64,000 nt of DNA. Source: Acidovorax sp. HDW3 (GTDB taxonomy: Bacteria > Pseudomonadota > Gammaproteobacteria > Burkholderiales > Burkholderiaceae_C). Shown here piece by piece: positions 18,801 to 27,221 of this stretch. Under the pieces are notes generated by a model. That model did no database searches. It was not told the origin of the DNA and saw nothing but the letters and a program-made list of their open reading frames with translations. The translations under genes were made by a program, and so were the position numbers. Each line of letters opens with the position of its first letter. The first letter of the stretch is position 1. The stretch lies in contig NZ_CP049885.1 in NCBI RefSeq assembly GCF_011303755.1, positions 1,036,001 to 1,100,000 of the forward strand. The letters run 5' to 3'.

Positions 18801-19062
18801 CCGCGCACGCGGCGTGCCCGCCTGGGACGCCATCGTCGAAGCAGCGGTGCGCCGCCTGCGCCCCATCGTGCTCACCGCTGCCGCTGCCGTGCTGGCCATG
18901 ATCCCGCTCTCGCGCAGCGTGTTCTGGGGGCCGATGGCCGTGGCCATCATGGGCGGGTTGATCGTGGCCACCGTGCTCACCTTGCTGGCCCTGCCGGCCA
19001 TGTATGCGGCGTGGTTTCGCGTACAGCGCACGGAACCTCGGGAGGTGGCCACCGTCAGATAG
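15895..19062 (+). CDS. RND-family efflux permease
   Basis: Proton-driven inner-membrane efflux pump of 1055 residues, the usual size for trimeric AcrB-type pumps. TM1 lies near residues 20-40. A large periplasmic loop follows, then the TM2-6 block with LGLLVDDAIIAVEMM (about 420-435), which carries the two TM4 aspartates of the proton relay. A second periplasmic loop and TM8-12 come next, with the GLIVATVLTLLALPAMYA tail. The loop between TM2 and TM3 (about 360-385) is long and charged. Together with the lipoprotein adaptor it forms an operon without an outer-membrane factor in view. Its substrate is unknown; it looks closer to the divergent, less-studied RND pumps than to AcrB itself. Confidence 0.92.
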   Translation: MTATPAPKGFNLSLWALQHAALTRYLMVVLMVLGIAAYFQLGQDEDPPFTFRAMVVRTYWPGATAQQVAEQVTDKIERTLQEVPFSDKMRSYSKPGESQIIFQIKDSSKPAEVANVWYQVRKKVGDMRYTLPQGVQGPFFNDEFGDVYGVIYALQADGFGYAELKDFADEVRQQLLHVPDVAKVELFGVQDEKLFIEISQKRLAQLGLDMNQVLAQLGQQNAVEGAGSVQGPQDQVQLRVGGQFTNPEQLRAMPIRGSSGAQLRLGDIASITRGYVDPPQVKVRHQGQESIALGVSMAKGGDIIRLGKALREATARIEKTLPAGVQLVNVQDQPQAVATSVNEFVKVLIEAVVIVLAVSFLSLGLHKRPGSHPLWRRWTLDTRPGWVVAITIPLVLAVTFLAMHYWGIGLHKVSLGSLIIALGLLVDDAIIAVEMMVRKMEEGYDKTRAATFAYEITAMPMLTGTLITAAGFLPIGMAKSSTGEYTFAIFAVTVIALVLSWLVSVYFVPYLGTLLLKTPPHGQGHDGPHELFDSPFYTTFRRLVNWCVAHRWLTIGATLLVFALGILGMGRVQQQFFPDSSRPEILVDLWLPEGSSFAANEEVTRRVEARLREQPGVQTVSTWVGSGVPRFYLPLDQVFPQTNVSQFIVLPQSLKERQALQHTLPQLLAQEFPEVRARAKLLPNGPPVPYPVQFRVIGPDPAQLRQRADEVKAVLRQSPDMRGVNDNWNESVKVLRLEVDQAKARALGVSSQSIAQATRTQFSGSTVGQYREGDRLIDIVLRQPQEERRALDDVRNAYVSTASGRAIALTQIARPHLAWEPGVLWREKREYAITVQGDVVEGLQGATVTQALLPELRALEAQWHAGGQGAAYRIEVAGAVEESAKGSSSIAAGLPVMLFLVFTLLMLQLQSFSRAMLVFLTGPLGIAGVAAALLALGRPFGFVALLGVIALMGMIQRNSVILIDQIELDRARGVPAWDAIVEAAVRRLRPIVLTAAAAVLAMIPLSRSVFWGPMAVAIMGGLIVATVLTLLALPAMYAAWFRVQRTEPREVATVR

Positions 19063-19165
19063 CACAGAAATTTACGGGGGAATGCTTACAACCAGCTAAA
19101 ATCGCCGGTTGACCCCATTCACGCAGGCGGCAACTGAACTTGCCGCTTGTTTGTTTGTAAAACCA

Positions 19166-19252
19166 GCGCGGGTGGCGAAATTGGTAGACGCACCAGGTTT
19201 AGGTCCTGACGCCAGCAATGGTGTGGGGGTTCGAGTCCCCCCCCGCGCACCA
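19166..19252 (+). tRNA. tRNA-Leu (UAG)
   Basis: The acceptor stem GCGCGGG pairs with CCCGCGC, and CCA is encoded. The anticodon loop TTTAGGT gives UAG. A long class II variable arm is present, as are the GGTTCGAGTCC T-arm and the D-arm GCGAAATTGGTAGACGC. It lies just upstream of tig. Confidence 0.96.
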
Positions 19253-19322
19253 TCACCGTGAGACCTGTTGGAGCTTGCAGTCCGCTGCACTTCACATTCT
19301 TGATCCCTGAGTAGGAACACAC

Positions 19323-20636
19323 ATGGCAGTTACTGTAGAAACCCTCGAAAAGCTCGAACGCAAGATCACGCTGAGCCTGCCCCTGAACAGCATCCAGAGC
19401 GAAGTCGAGACGCGCCTCAAGCGCCTGGCGCGCACCGTGAAGATGGACGGTTTCCGCCCCGGCAAGGTGCCGATGAGCGTGGTGGCTCAGCGTTACGGTT
19501 ACTCCGTGCACTACGAAGTGATGAATGACAAAGTGGGCGAGGCTTTTGCCCAGGCGGCCAACGAAGCGCAGCTGCGCGTGGCCGGCCAGCCGCGCATCAC
19601 CGAAAAAGAAGGCGCTGCCGAAGGCCAGGTCAGCTTCGACGCCGTGTTTGAAGTGTTCCCCGAAGTCAAGATTGCCGATCTGGCCGACGCCGAGATCGAG
19701 CGCCTGTCCGCCGACGTGGACGAGGCCGCCATCGACAAGACCGTGGACATCCTGCGCAAGCAGCGCCGCACCTTCGCCCTGCGCGCCCAAGACCAGGCGG
19801 CAGCCGACAGCGACCGCGTGACCGTGGACTTTGAAGGCAAGATCGACGGCGAGCCCTTTGCTGGCGGCAAGGCCGAAGACTTCCAGTTCCTGGTTGGCGA
19901 AGGCCAGATGCTCAAGGAATTTGAGGACGCCGTGCGCGGCATGAAGATCGGCGAGAGCAAGACCTTCCCGCTGGCCTTCCCTGAGGACTACCACGGCAAG
20001 GACGTGGCGGGCAAAACGGCTGACTTCCTCGTCACCGTGAAGAAGATCGAAGCCGCCCATCTGCCTGAAGTCAACGATGCCCTGGCCAAGTCGCTGGGCG
20101 TGGCCGATGCCACCGTGGCCGGCCTGCGCGCTGACATCAAGAACAACCTCGAGCGCGAAGTCAAGTTCCGCCTGATGGGCCGCAACAAGGCCGCCGTCAT
20201 GGACGCGCTGCTGGCCAAGGCCGAACTCGACCTGCCCAACGCCGCCATCGTCGCTGAAATCGAGCGCCTGCGCGAGAGCGCCCGTGCCGACCTGAAACAG
20301 CGCGGCATCAAGGACGCTGACAAGGCTGAAATCCCGGACGACATCTTCCGCCCCCAAGCCGAGCGCCGCGTGCGCCTGGGCCTGGTGCTGGCCGAGCTGG
20401 TGCGCTCCAACAACCTGCACGCCACCCCTGAGCAACTCAAGGCCCACATCGACGAGCTCGCTGCCAGCTACGAAAAGCCCGAGGACGTGGTGCGCTGGTA
20501 CTTCGGCGATCGCCAACGCCTGGCCGAGATCGAGGCCGTGGTGGTTGAGAACAACGTCGCCGACTTCGTGCTCGCCAAAGCCAAGGTCAACAACAAGGCC
20601 GTGACGTTTGAAGAGCTGATGGGCCAGCAAGCCTGA
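19323..20636 (+). CDS. tig: Trigger factor (ribosome-associated prolyl isomerase chaperone)
   Basis: Binds ribosomal protein L23 at the exit tunnel and folds nascent chains. It has 437 residues (E. coli 432). The N-terminal ribosome-binding domain contains the loop [12 protein letters not shown] (about residues 42-53); the FKBP-type PPIase domain follows at about 150-245 ([19 protein letters not shown]) and then the helical C-domain. The start is ATG 70 bases after tRNA-Leu. It is first in the classical tig-clpP-clpX-lon proteostasis array, all on the plus strand. Confidence 0.97.
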   Translation: MAVTVETLEKLERKITLSLPLNSIQSEVETRLKRLARTVKMDGFRPGKVPMSVVAQRYGYSVHYEVMNDKVGEAFAQAANEAQLRVAGQPRITEKEGAAEGQVSFDAVFEVFPEVKIADLADAEIERLSADVDEAAIDKTVDILRKQRRTFALRAQDQAAADSDRVTVDFEGKIDGEPFAGGKAEDFQFLVGEGQMLKEFEDAVRGMKIGESKTFPLAFPEDYHGKDVAGKTADFLVTVKKIEAAHLPEVNDALAKSLGVADATVAGLRADIKNNLEREVKFRLMGRNKAAVMDALLAKAELDLPNAAIVAEIERLRESARADLKQRGIKDADKAEIPDDIFRPQAERRVRLGLVLAELVRSNNLHATPEQLKAHIDELAASYEKPEDVVRWYFGDRQRLAEIEAVVVENNVADFVLAKAKVNNKAVTFEELMGQQA

Positions 20637-20691
20637 GGGCTGCGACCAGGGCCAGGGTCAGCGTACTGAATCCTGCGCTCTGCGTACCAAC

Positions 20692-20720
20692 GGGGGCTTG
20701 TGCCAGCGTGCACAGGCCCC
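20692..20720 (+). other. Stable hairpin between tig and clpP
   Basis: GGGGC-t-TGTGC pairs with GCACA-g-GCCCC around a six-base loop. It is followed by AATTCATTTG rather than a clear T-run, so it may be a weak terminator, attenuator or mRNA-processing site separating tig from clpPX. The role is inferred from position only. Confidence 0.4.
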
Positions 20721-20769
20721 AATTCATTTGTGGGTACAGTACGCGCCGTACCTGTTGACTGGAGAACAC

Positions 20770-21378
20770 ATGAGCGCATTGGATACACAGAATCTGGGCT
20801 TGATCCCCATGGTGATCGAGCAGTCGGGCCGGGGCGAGCGCTCCTACGACATTTACTCGCGCCTGCTCAAGGAGCGGGTGGTTTTTCTCGTTGGCCCGGT
20901 CAATGACCAGTCGGCCAACCTGGTGGTGGCGCAGCTGCTGTTCCTGGAGAGCGAAAACCCGGACAAGGATATTTCGTTCTACATCAACTCGCCCGGTGGC
21001 TCGGTCAGTGCCGGTCTGGCGATTTTCGACACCATGAATTTCATCAAGCCCGACGTGTCCACGCTGTGCACCGGCATGGCGGCGAGCATGGGGGCTTTCT
21101 TGCTGGCCGCTGGCGCCAAGGGCAAGCGTTTTGCGCTGCCCAACTCCAAGGTCATGATCCACCAGCCGCTCGGCGGTATGCAGGGCCAGGCGACGGAGAT
21201 CGAAATCCACGCCCGCGAAATCCTCAAGACGCGTGAGCAGCTCAACCAGATCCTGGCCGAGCGCACCGGCCAGCCGCTGGAAAAAATCCAGCAAGATACC
21301 GAGCGCGACTACTACCTGTCGGCGGCTGAAGCCCAGGCTTACGGCCTGGTTGATCAGGTGATCGAAAAGCGCGCCTGA
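20770..21378 (+). CDS. clpP: ATP-dependent Clp protease proteolytic subunit
   Basis: Serine peptidase forming the double-heptameric ClpP barrel, fed by ClpX or ClpA. It has 202 residues. The catalytic serine is Ser106 (GMAASMGAF) and the histidine His131 (MIHQPLGG); the aspartate lies near the C-terminal third. The N-terminal processing region [18 protein letters not shown] is typical. An ATG preceded by GGAGAA is used; the frame upstream is not conserved. A terminator-like hairpin lies just after the stop. Confidence 0.97.
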   Translation: MSALDTQNLGLIPMVIEQSGRGERSYDIYSRLLKERVVFLVGPVNDQSANLVVAQLLFLESENPDKDISFYINSPGGSVSAGLAIFDTMNFIKPDVSTLCTGMAASMGAFLLAAGAKGKRFALPNSKVMIHQPLGGMQGQATEIEIHAREILKTREQLNQILAERTGQPLEKIQQDTERDYYLSAAEAQAYGLVDQVIEKRA

Positions 21379-21400
21379 GGTCGGTTCACCATCGGTTTGC

Positions 21401-21430
21401 GGCGTTTCCCCTGCCGGGAGCGCCGTTTTT
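21401..21430 (+). terminator. Rho-independent terminator after clpP
   Basis: GGCGTTTCCCC, a short loop, GGGAGCGCC and then GTTTTT. The stem is interrupted but GC-rich and the T-run is clear. It lies between clpP and clpX, so clpX probably has its own promoter as well. Confidence 0.65.
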
Positions 21431-21481
21431 AATTCGCTATCATCGAGCGACCATCGTATTCATTGACAAGGCATTGCCCCC

Positions 21482-22768
21482 ATGGCCGATAAAAAAGGCT
21501 CTTCCAGCGAGAAAACCCTCTACTGCTCTTTTTGCGGCAAAAGCCAGCATGAAGTGAAGAAGTTGATCGCCGGCTCGTCCGTTTTCATCTGCGACGAATG
21601 CATTGGCCAGTGCAACGAAATCATCCGCGACGAGCTGCCCACGCCCGACCCGCTCGGTGGCGTGCAGCCCGATCTGCCCACGCCGGCAGATATCAAGGCC
21701 AATCTGGATAACTACGTCATTGGCCAGGAAAAGGCCAAGCGCACCTTGGCGGTGGCGGTGTACAACCACTACAAACGCCTGCGCCACAAAGAGCAGGGCG
21801 GGGCCAAGGATTTGGCCGACGCTCGGGACGAGGTCGAGCTGACCAAGAGCAATATCTTGCTGATCGGCCCCACGGGCTCGGGCAAGACGCTGCTGGCGCA
21901 GACTCTGGCGCGCCAGCTCAATGTGCCTTTCGTCATGGCCGACGCCACCACGCTGACCGAGGCCGGCTACGTGGGCGAAGATGTGGAAAACATCATTAGC
22001 AAGCTGCTGCAAAGCTGCAACTACGACGTGGACAAGGCGCAGCGCGGCATCGTTTACATCGACGAGATCGACAAAATTTCGCGCAAGAGCGACAACCCCA
22101 GCATCACCCGCGATGTCTCGGGTGAGGGCGTGCAGCAAGCCTTGCTCAAGCTCATCGAGGGCACCATGGCAAGCGTGCCGCCCTCGGGTGGGCGCAAGCA
22201 CCCGAACCAGGATTTTTTGCAGATCGACACGACCAACATCCTGTTCATCTGCGGTGGCGCCTTTGCCGGGCTGGAAAAAGTCATTGAAAACCGCACCGAG
22301 GCTTCGGGCATTGGCTTTGGCGCGGCGGTGCGCAGCAAGCAGCAGCGCTCGTTGACCGAGGTGTTCCAGGACATCGAGCCCGAAGATCTCATCAAATTCG
22401 GCATCATCCCCGAACTGATTGGGCGTATGCCCGTGGTGACTTCGCTCGCCGAGCTCAGCGAAGACGCCCTGGTGCAAATTTTGACCGAGCCCAAAAACGC
22501 TCTGGTCAAACAATATGCCAAGCTGCTGGGCATGGAAGGCGTCGATCTGGAGGTGCGCCCCGGTGCACTCAAGGCCATTGCCCGCAAGGCGCTCAAGCGC
22601 AAAACGGGCGCACGTGGCCTGCGCTCGATTCTGGAGCAGGCGTTGTTGAGCACCATGTTTGACCTGCCCAACGCGGTGAACGTCGAAAAAGTCGTGCTCG
22701 ATGAATCGACCATCGAAGAAAACAAGCCGCCACTGCTGGTTTACCGCGAGGTGGCCAAGCAGGCCTGA
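21482..22768 (+). CDS. clpX: ATP-dependent Clp protease ATP-binding subunit ClpX
   Basis: AAA+ unfoldase that feeds substrates to ClpP. It has 428 residues. The N-terminal C4 zinc finger is complete (C15, C18, C37, C40 in LYCSFCGK and FICDECIG). Next come the Walker A motif [15 protein letters not shown], Walker [11 protein letters not shown], the ClpP-binding IGF-type loop region near residues 275-285 ([10 protein letters not shown]), and the sensor motif ARGLRSILE. Start [15 protein letters not shown] is the family norm. It follows clpP after about 100 bases. Confidence 0.97.
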   Translation: MADKKGSSSEKTLYCSFCGKSQHEVKKLIAGSSVFICDECIGQCNEIIRDELPTPDPLGGVQPDLPTPADIKANLDNYVIGQEKAKRTLAVAVYNHYKRLRHKEQGGAKDLADARDEVELTKSNILLIGPTGSGKTLLAQTLARQLNVPFVMADATTLTEAGYVGEDVENIISKLLQSCNYDVDKAQRGIVYIDEIDKISRKSDNPSITRDVSGEGVQQALLKLIEGTMASVPPSGGRKHPNQDFLQIDTTNILFICGGAFAGLEKVIENRTEASGIGFGAAVRSKQQRSLTEVFQDIEPEDLIKFGIIPELIGRMPVVTSLAELSEDALVQILTEPKNALVKQYAKLLGMEGVDLEVRPGALKAIARKALKRKTGARGLRSILEQALLSTMFDLPNAVNVEKVVLDESTIEENKPPLLVYREVAKQA

Positions 22769-22819
22769 CCCATGTCGGTGCGCCACGGGGTGTTGGCGCC
22801 AAGCCAATACCCCGGCCGT

Positions 22820-22847
22820 GACCTGGGGGCATGAGCCCCGTCAGGTT
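22820..22847 (+). other. Hairpin between clpX and lon
   Basis: ACCTGGGGGC and GCCCCGTCAGGT can pair with a small loop. TTGAAAAAATCC follows, without a T-run on this strand. It may be a transcript boundary or processing site between clpX and lon. Confidence 0.35.
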
Positions 22848-22901
22848 GAAAAAATCCCTGCTGCCCTACGCCTGTGGGCGCAGCACCCCATGAGGTTTGC
22901 C

Positions 22902-25343
22902 ATGTCCGGACACAACCCCTTGCCTGCCACCCCCATTGAACTGCCGCTTCTGCCGCTGCGCGATGTGGTGGTGTTTCCTCATATGGTGATCCCGCTGTTC
23001 GTGGGGCGCCCGAAAAGCATTCGGGCGCTTGAGCTGGCGATGGAGGCCGATCGCCGCATCATGCTGGTGGCACAAAAAGCCGCAGCCAAAGACGAGCCGT
23101 CGGCCGAGGATATGTTTGATGTGGGCTGCGTCTCCACCATCTTGCAGCTGCTCAAACTCCCCGACGGCACGGTCAAGGTGTTGGTCGAGGGCCAGCAGCG
23201 GGCGCTGGTGGGCACCATCGTGGACGAAGAGACGCATTTTCTGGCCAGCGTGGCACCGGTCGTGCCGTCCCAGTCGGCGGCGGATCCCAGCGAGATCGAG
23301 GCCCTGCGTCGTGCCGTCATGCAGCAGTTTGACCAGTACGTCAAACTGAACAAAAAAATCCCGCCAGAGATTTTGAGCTCAATCTCCAGCATCGATGACG
23401 CCGGTCGCCTGGCCGACACCATTGCCGCCCACCTGCCGCTCAAGCTGGAAAACAAACAGGTCGTGCTCGACCTCGACGACGTCAAGCTGCGCCTGGAAAA
23501 CCTGTTTGAGCAACTCGACCGCGAGGTCGATATCCTCAACGTGGACAAGCGCATTCGCGGTCGCGTCAAGCGCCAGATGGAGAAGAACCAGCGTGATTTT
23601 TATCTGAACGAACAAGTCAAGGCGATCCAGAAAGAACTTGGCGAGGGCGAAGATGGCGCCGACATCGAGGACATCGAGAAAAAAATCAAACTCGCCAAGA
23701 TGCCGGCCGAGGCGCGCAAAAAGGCCGAGAGCGAACTGAAGAAACTCAAGCTCATGTCCCCCATGTCGGCCGAGGCGACGGTGGTGCGCAATTACATGGA
23801 CGTACTTACCGGCCTGCCTTGGAGCAAGAAGAACAAGATCAAGCACGACCTGATCAACGCCGAGGCGGTGCTCAACGAAGATCACTTTGGCCTGGAGAAG
23901 GTCAAAGACCGCATCCTCGAATACCTTGCAGTGCAGCAACGCGTGGACAAGGTCAAGGCGCCCATTCTGTGCCTGGTGGGGCCCCCAGGTGTCGGCAAGA
24001 CCTCGCTTGGCCAGTCAATTGCCAAAGCCACGGGGCGTAAATATGTGCGCATGGCGCTGGGTGGAATGCGTGACGAAGCCGAAATTCGGGGGCATCGCCG
24101 CACCTACATCGGCGCCATGCCGGGCAAGGTGCTGCAAAGCCTGAATAAGGTTGGCACGCGCAACCCCCTGTTCCTGCTCGATGAAATCGACAAGCTGGGC
24201 ACCGACTTCCGGGGCGACCCTTCCAGCGCTCTGCTGGAGGTGCTCGACCCGGAGCAGAACCACGCCTTTGGCGACCATTACGTTGAGGTCGATTTTGATC
24301 TGTCGGACGTGATGTTTGTCGCTACCAGCAACTCCATGAACATCCCCCCAGCGCTGCTTGATCGCATGGAGGTGATCCGCCTCTCGGGCTACACCGAGGA
24401 TGAGAAGGTCAACATCGCCATCAAATACCTTCTGCCCAAGCAGATGGGCAACAACGGCGTGAAAGACAGCGAGCTGCGGGTTGATGAATCGGCGGTGCGT
24501 GACATCGTGCGCTACTACACCCGCGAGGCCGGTGTGCGTTCGCTCGAGCGCGAGCTGTCCAAAATTTGCCGCAAGGTCGTCAAGGGCCTGCAGTTGAAAA
24601 AGCTCACGCCCCAGGTGGTGGTGGCGGCGGCCAATTTGCAGGAGTACCTGGGCGTGCGCAAGTACGACTATGGCCGTGCCGAGCAGAAGAACCAAATCGG
24701 CCAGGTGGTGGGTTTGGCATGGACGGAAGTTGGCGGCGATCTCTTGACGATTGAGTCGGCCACCATGCCAGGTAAAGGTGTCATCACCCGCACGGGCTCG
24801 CTCGGCGACGTAATGAAGGAGTCGGTGGAGGCTGCACGCACCGTGGTGCGCAGCCGCGCCCGCGTGCTGGGCATCAAGGATGAAGCTTTTGAAAAGCGCG
24901 ACATTCACATCCACGTGCCCGATGGCGCCACGCCCAAAGACGGGCCTAGCGCCGGTATTGCGATGGCGACGGCATTTGTGTCGGCACTCACCGGCATTGC
25001 CGTGCGCGCCGATGTCGCCATGACGGGGGAGATCACCTTGCGCGGCGAGGTGACGGCGATTGGCGGCTTGAAGGAAAAGCTGCTGGCCGCGCTGCGTGGC
25101 GGTATCAAGACGGTGTTGATTCCCGAGGAGAACGTCAAAGACCTGCAAGAGATCCCGGACAACGTCAAGAGCGGCCTGGAGATTGTGCCGGTGAAGTGGA
25201 TCGACCAGGTGCTGGCGGTAGCGCTCGAATCCAAACCCGTCGCGCTCGCTGATGAGGAGGCGGTGGTTGCACCGCCACCTGTGCCTACGCCTGCTGCGGC
25301 CCCCCGGAAAAAGCCGGCCACAGCCCGTGCCATCAAGCATTGA
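22902..25343 (+). CDS. lon: Lon protease (LonA)
   Basis: ATP-dependent AAA+ serine protease degrading misfolded and regulatory proteins. It has 813 residues, starting at the ATG of MSGHNPLPATPIELPLLPLR (GAGG seven bases upstream; an ATG four codons earlier is possible). The N-terminal substrate domain (LPLRDVVVFPHMVIPLFVGR) is followed by a coiled-coil, Walker A GPPGVGKTSLGQS, and the peptidase dyad with the serine in PKDGPSAGIAMAT and the lysine in GGLKEKLLAA. The C-terminus has a short Pro/Ala/Val tail. It is last in the tig-clpP-clpX-lon array and is distinct from the Lon-like protease at 6179. Confidence 0.97.
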   Translation: MSGHNPLPATPIELPLLPLRDVVVFPHMVIPLFVGRPKSIRALELAMEADRRIMLVAQKAAAKDEPSAEDMFDVGCVSTILQLLKLPDGTVKVLVEGQQRALVGTIVDEETHFLASVAPVVPSQSAADPSEIEALRRAVMQQFDQYVKLNKKIPPEILSSISSIDDAGRLADTIAAHLPLKLENKQVVLDLDDVKLRLENLFEQLDREVDILNVDKRIRGRVKRQMEKNQRDFYLNEQVKAIQKELGEGEDGADIEDIEKKIKLAKMPAEARKKAESELKKLKLMSPMSAEATVVRNYMDVLTGLPWSKKNKIKHDLINAEAVLNEDHFGLEKVKDRILEYLAVQQRVDKVKAPILCLVGPPGVGKTSLGQSIAKATGRKYVRMALGGMRDEAEIRGHRRTYIGAMPGKVLQSLNKVGTRNPLFLLDEIDKLGTDFRGDPSSALLEVLDPEQNHAFGDHYVEVDFDLSDVMFVATSNSMNIPPALLDRMEVIRLSGYTEDEKVNIAIKYLLPKQMGNNGVKDSELRVDESAVRDIVRYYTREAGVRSLERELSKICRKVVKGLQLKKLTPQVVVAAANLQEYLGVRKYDYGRAEQKNQIGQVVGLAWTEVGGDLLTIESATMPGKGVITRTGSLGDVMKESVEAARTVVRSRARVLGIKDEAFEKRDIHIHVPDGATPKDGPSAGIAMATAFVSALTGIAVRADVAMTGEITLRGEVTAIGGLKEKLLAALRGGIKTVLIPEENVKDLQEIPDNVKSGLEIVPVKWIDQVLAVALESKPVALADEEAVVAPPPVPTPAAAPRKKPATARAIKH

Positions 25344-25396
25344 TCGTAGAAAACTGATTTGTGGCGCATTTTTTCTGGGAGGAGCAAAAAGTGCGC

Positions 25397-25402
25397 TACA
25401 AT
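25397..25402 (+). promoter_or_regulatory. -10 element of the first tRNA-Gly gene
   Basis: TACAAT in the context GTGCGCTACAATTC, about 47 bases before the tRNA. The second tRNA-Gly copy has the same TGCGCTACAAT at the same distance. No convincing -35 is seen here. Confidence 0.45.
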
Positions 25403-25448
25403 TCACCCCATCGCAGCAAACGTTGTACAATGTAAGGCTTCGATAAAT

Positions 25449-25524
25449 GCGGGAATAGCTCAGTTGGTAGAGCGCAACCTTGCCAAGGTTGAGGTCGTCG
25501 GTTCGAGACCGATTTCCCGCTCCA
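25449..25524 (+). tRNA. tRNA-Gly (GCC), copy 1
   Basis: 76 bases including encoded CCA. The acceptor GCGGGAA pairs with TTCCCGC, the anticodon loop CTTGCCAAG gives GCC, and the T-arm GGTTCGAGACC is standard. It is identical over all 76 bases to the copy at 25794. Confidence 0.97.
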
Positions 25525-25530
25525 AATTTT

Positions 25531-25560
25531 CAAAAAGGGAGGCGTTTGCTTCCCTTTTTG
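25531..25560 (+). terminator. Terminator after tRNA-Gly copy 1
   Basis: AAAAAGGGA and TCCCTTTTT arms around GGCGTTTGCT, with the T-run forming part of the arm. It lies directly after the tRNA and is near-symmetrical. Confidence 0.7.
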
Positions 25561-25573
25561 TTAGTAGGCATTG

Positions 25574-25647
25574 GGCGCGATAGCAAAGCGGTTATGCCCC
25601 GGATTGCAAATCCGGTTAGACCAGTTCGACTCTGGTTCGCGCCTCCA
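25574..25647 (+). tRNA. tRNA-Cys (GCA)
   Basis: 74 bases with encoded CCA. The acceptor GGCGCGA pairs with TCGCGCC, the anticodon stem-loop GGATTGCAAATCC gives GCA, and the T-arm GTTCGACTC is present. Confidence 0.96.
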
Positions 25648-25723
25648 GTTATGTGCTCTGCGAGCGAAAGTTCGCAGACAAATGCCTGAAATTCTGTGTG
25701 TGCAGGATGCATCGACAAGTTTC

Positions 25724-25751
25724 TTGAAGATGCTGAAAAATGCGCTACAAT
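25724..25751 (+). promoter_or_regulatory. Promoter of tRNA-Gly copy 2
   Basis: -35 TTGAAG (25724-25729), 16-base spacer, -10 TACAAT (25746-25751). The tRNA starts 43 bases later. Confidence 0.6.
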
Positions 25752-25793
25752 ACGAGTCTTGCTTGATTGCGGTAACGTGACTAAGTAAGCAAT

Positions 25794-25869
25794 GCGGGAA
25801 TAGCTCAGTTGGTAGAGCGCAACCTTGCCAAGGTTGAGGTCGTCGGTTCGAGACCGATTTCCCGCTCCA
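25794..25869 (+). tRNA. tRNA-Gly (GCC), copy 2
   Basis: Identical to copy 1 at 25449, including the encoded CCA. It has its own promoter and its own terminator. Confidence 0.97.
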
Positions 25870-25874
25870 AATTC

Positions 25875-25903
25875 AAAAGGGAAGCCAAGTGCTTCCCTTT
25901 TTT
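25875..25903 (+). terminator. Terminator after tRNA-Gly copy 2
   Basis: AAAAGGGAAGC, loop, GCTTCCCTTTTTTC: an 11-base stem with a T-run. It separates this tRNA from the following tRNA-Leu. Confidence 0.75.
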
Positions 25904-25931
25904 CTTGGGTTGTCGTCATGCGGCGGCCTGG

Positions 25932-26025
25932 GCCCCGATGGTGAAATTGGTAGACACTGCGGACTTAAAATCCGCCGCTTTCCTGAATAAGGGGCGTGCC
26001 GGTTCGACCCCGGCTCGGGGCACCA
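25932..26025 (+). tRNA. tRNA-Leu (UAA)
   Basis: 94 bases including CCA. The acceptor GCCCCGA pairs with TCGGGGC and the anticodon loop ACTTAAAAT gives UAA. A long class II variable arm (CGCTTTCCTGAATAAGGGGCG) and a GGTTCGACCCC T-arm are present. Confidence 0.96.
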
Positions 26026-26038
26026 TCCGGATTCCAAC

Positions 26039-26665
26039 ATGTCAAATTACAACGCTCCCTTCGAAATCCACGTGCACGGCCAAGTGCAGTTGCGTGCGGA
26101 CACCACTTTTGAGCAGCTGCAAGAGGCGCTCAAGCCGCTGTGGGGTTACGCGGGGGCGCGCTCGCTGGCCGATGGGGCCGCCAGCGCTTACGAAGATGAG
26201 CCTGGGATTGAATACGAGCCCAAGGCGCATGTGCTGCGCGTGTGCTGGACAGTCTCTGGTGACGAAGATTTTCGCCAGTCGCTCGATGAAATGTGCATGG
26301 GACTCAATGAGCTGGCGGAGCAGGGCGCGGCTATTGAGGTGACTTTCTACGATGCCGAGTTCGACGAGGATGAAGCCTCGGACGAAGAAGCGGCGCGCGA
26401 TGATTTTCTGATGCTGTTCGTCGGCCCGACGCCGGCGGCCATCATGCAGGTGCAGCGTGACCTGCTGGTGCAGGACGTGGTCAATCTGATGGAGCGCCAT
26501 TTTGACGGCGCCCAGCTCGGTGGCGTGGTGACCGAGATCGACCGTTTGTTCAGCGAACGTTTCGACGCCCTGGTCAGCTCGCTCGAAATTGGCAAGCCCC
26601 CGCGTGGCGGCGGTGGAGCGACCGGCCACGGCGGCGGTGGCCGGCGCCCGCGCCATTTGCATTGA
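26039..26665 (+). CDS. Conserved acidic protein of unknown function (DUF6806-like)
   Basis: A 208-residue soluble protein that I cannot assign a function. The start MSNYNAPFEIHVHGQVQLR resembles a protein conserved in Comamonadaceae, which I recall as DUF6806, though not firmly. It has an N-terminal half with FEQLQEALKPLWGYAG, a very acidic stretch near residues 105-120 (FDEDEASDEEAARDD), a middle segment LFVGPTPAAIMQVQRDLLVQ, and a low-complexity Gly/Arg/His tail from about 185. No signal peptide or membrane segment is seen. It starts 14 bases after tRNA-Leu, so it may be co-transcribed with it. Confidence 0.7.
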   Translation: MSNYNAPFEIHVHGQVQLRADTTFEQLQEALKPLWGYAGARSLADGAASAYEDEPGIEYEPKAHVLRVCWTVSGDEDFRQSLDEMCMGLNELAEQGAAIEVTFYDAEFDEDEASDEEAARDDFLMLFVGPTPAAIMQVQRDLLVQDVVNLMERHFDGAQLGGVVTEIDRLFSERFDALVSSLEIGKPPRGGGGATGHGGGGRRPRHLH

Positions 26666-26684
26666 GAGGCTGAGCACCCCGGCT

Positions 26685-27221
26685 GTGGCCTCAGTAGTGC
26701 AGACTGCACCGGGCTTGCCTTATCTGCAAGCCTACCCCTTGGCCTTGCAAGAGCAGGTGCGTGGCCTGTTGGCGCGTGCCGGGCTGGGCGACTGGCTGCT
26801 GCGCAAATACCCGGCAGCCCATGCAGTGCGCACCGACAAGGCGCTGTACCAGTACACGGCAGAGCTCAAAGCGCGCCACCTGCGGGCAGCGGGTACGCTC
26901 AACAAAGTGCTGTTCGACAGCAAAATCCACACGGTGCGCCATGCCCTGGGCTTGCATACCAGCCGCAGCCAGGTGCAAGGCGCGCGTTTGACGGCGCGGC
27001 ACGAGATTCGCGTTGCCAGCCTGTTCAAGCAGGTGCCGCCCGAGTTTTTGCAGATGATCGTGGTGCACGAGCTGGCGCACCTGCGTGAGCGCGAGCACAA
27101 CAAGGCTTTTTATCAGCTGTGCTGCCATATGCAGCCTGATTACCACCAAGTGGAATTTGATGTGCGCCTGTACCTCACCCATCTGGAGCAGCAGGGCACG
27201 CCGCTCTGGGGTCAGGCGTAA
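26685..27221 (+). CDS. YgjP-like metallopeptidase domain protein (DUF45)
   Basis: Probable zinc metalloprotein of 178 residues. The zinc motif is complete: VVHELAHLREREHNKAFY (HExxH plus the third histidine), as in YgjP/WLM-like proteins. The rest is basic and rich in short helices. The start is uncertain: I use GTG at 26685, the first plausible in-frame initiator after the upstream gene ends, with GAGAGG about 15 bases before; GTG at 26697 is an alternative. It overlaps the 3' end of the convergent murI by 10 bases. The substrate is unknown. Confidence 0.82.
   Translation: MASVVQTAPGLPYLQAYPLALQEQVRGLLARAGLGDWLLRKYPAAHAVRTDKALYQYTAELKARHLRAAGTLNKVLFDSKIHTVRHALGLHTSRSQVQGARLTARHEIRVASLFKQVPPEFLQMIVVHELAHLREREHNKAFYQLCCHMQPDYHQVEFDVRLYLTHLEQQGTPLWGQA

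Noticed and set aside
16489-19065. An 858-codon open frame on the minus strand across the RND pump gene
   Set aside because: Antisense shadow of a well-conserved permease; the translation is His/Gln/Arg-rich with no family features.
19160-26030. tRNA genes as phage or island attachment sites
   Set aside because: No integrase, no repeated tRNA 3' ends and no foreign-looking genes follow. The duplicated tRNA-Gly is a full gene copy with its own signals.
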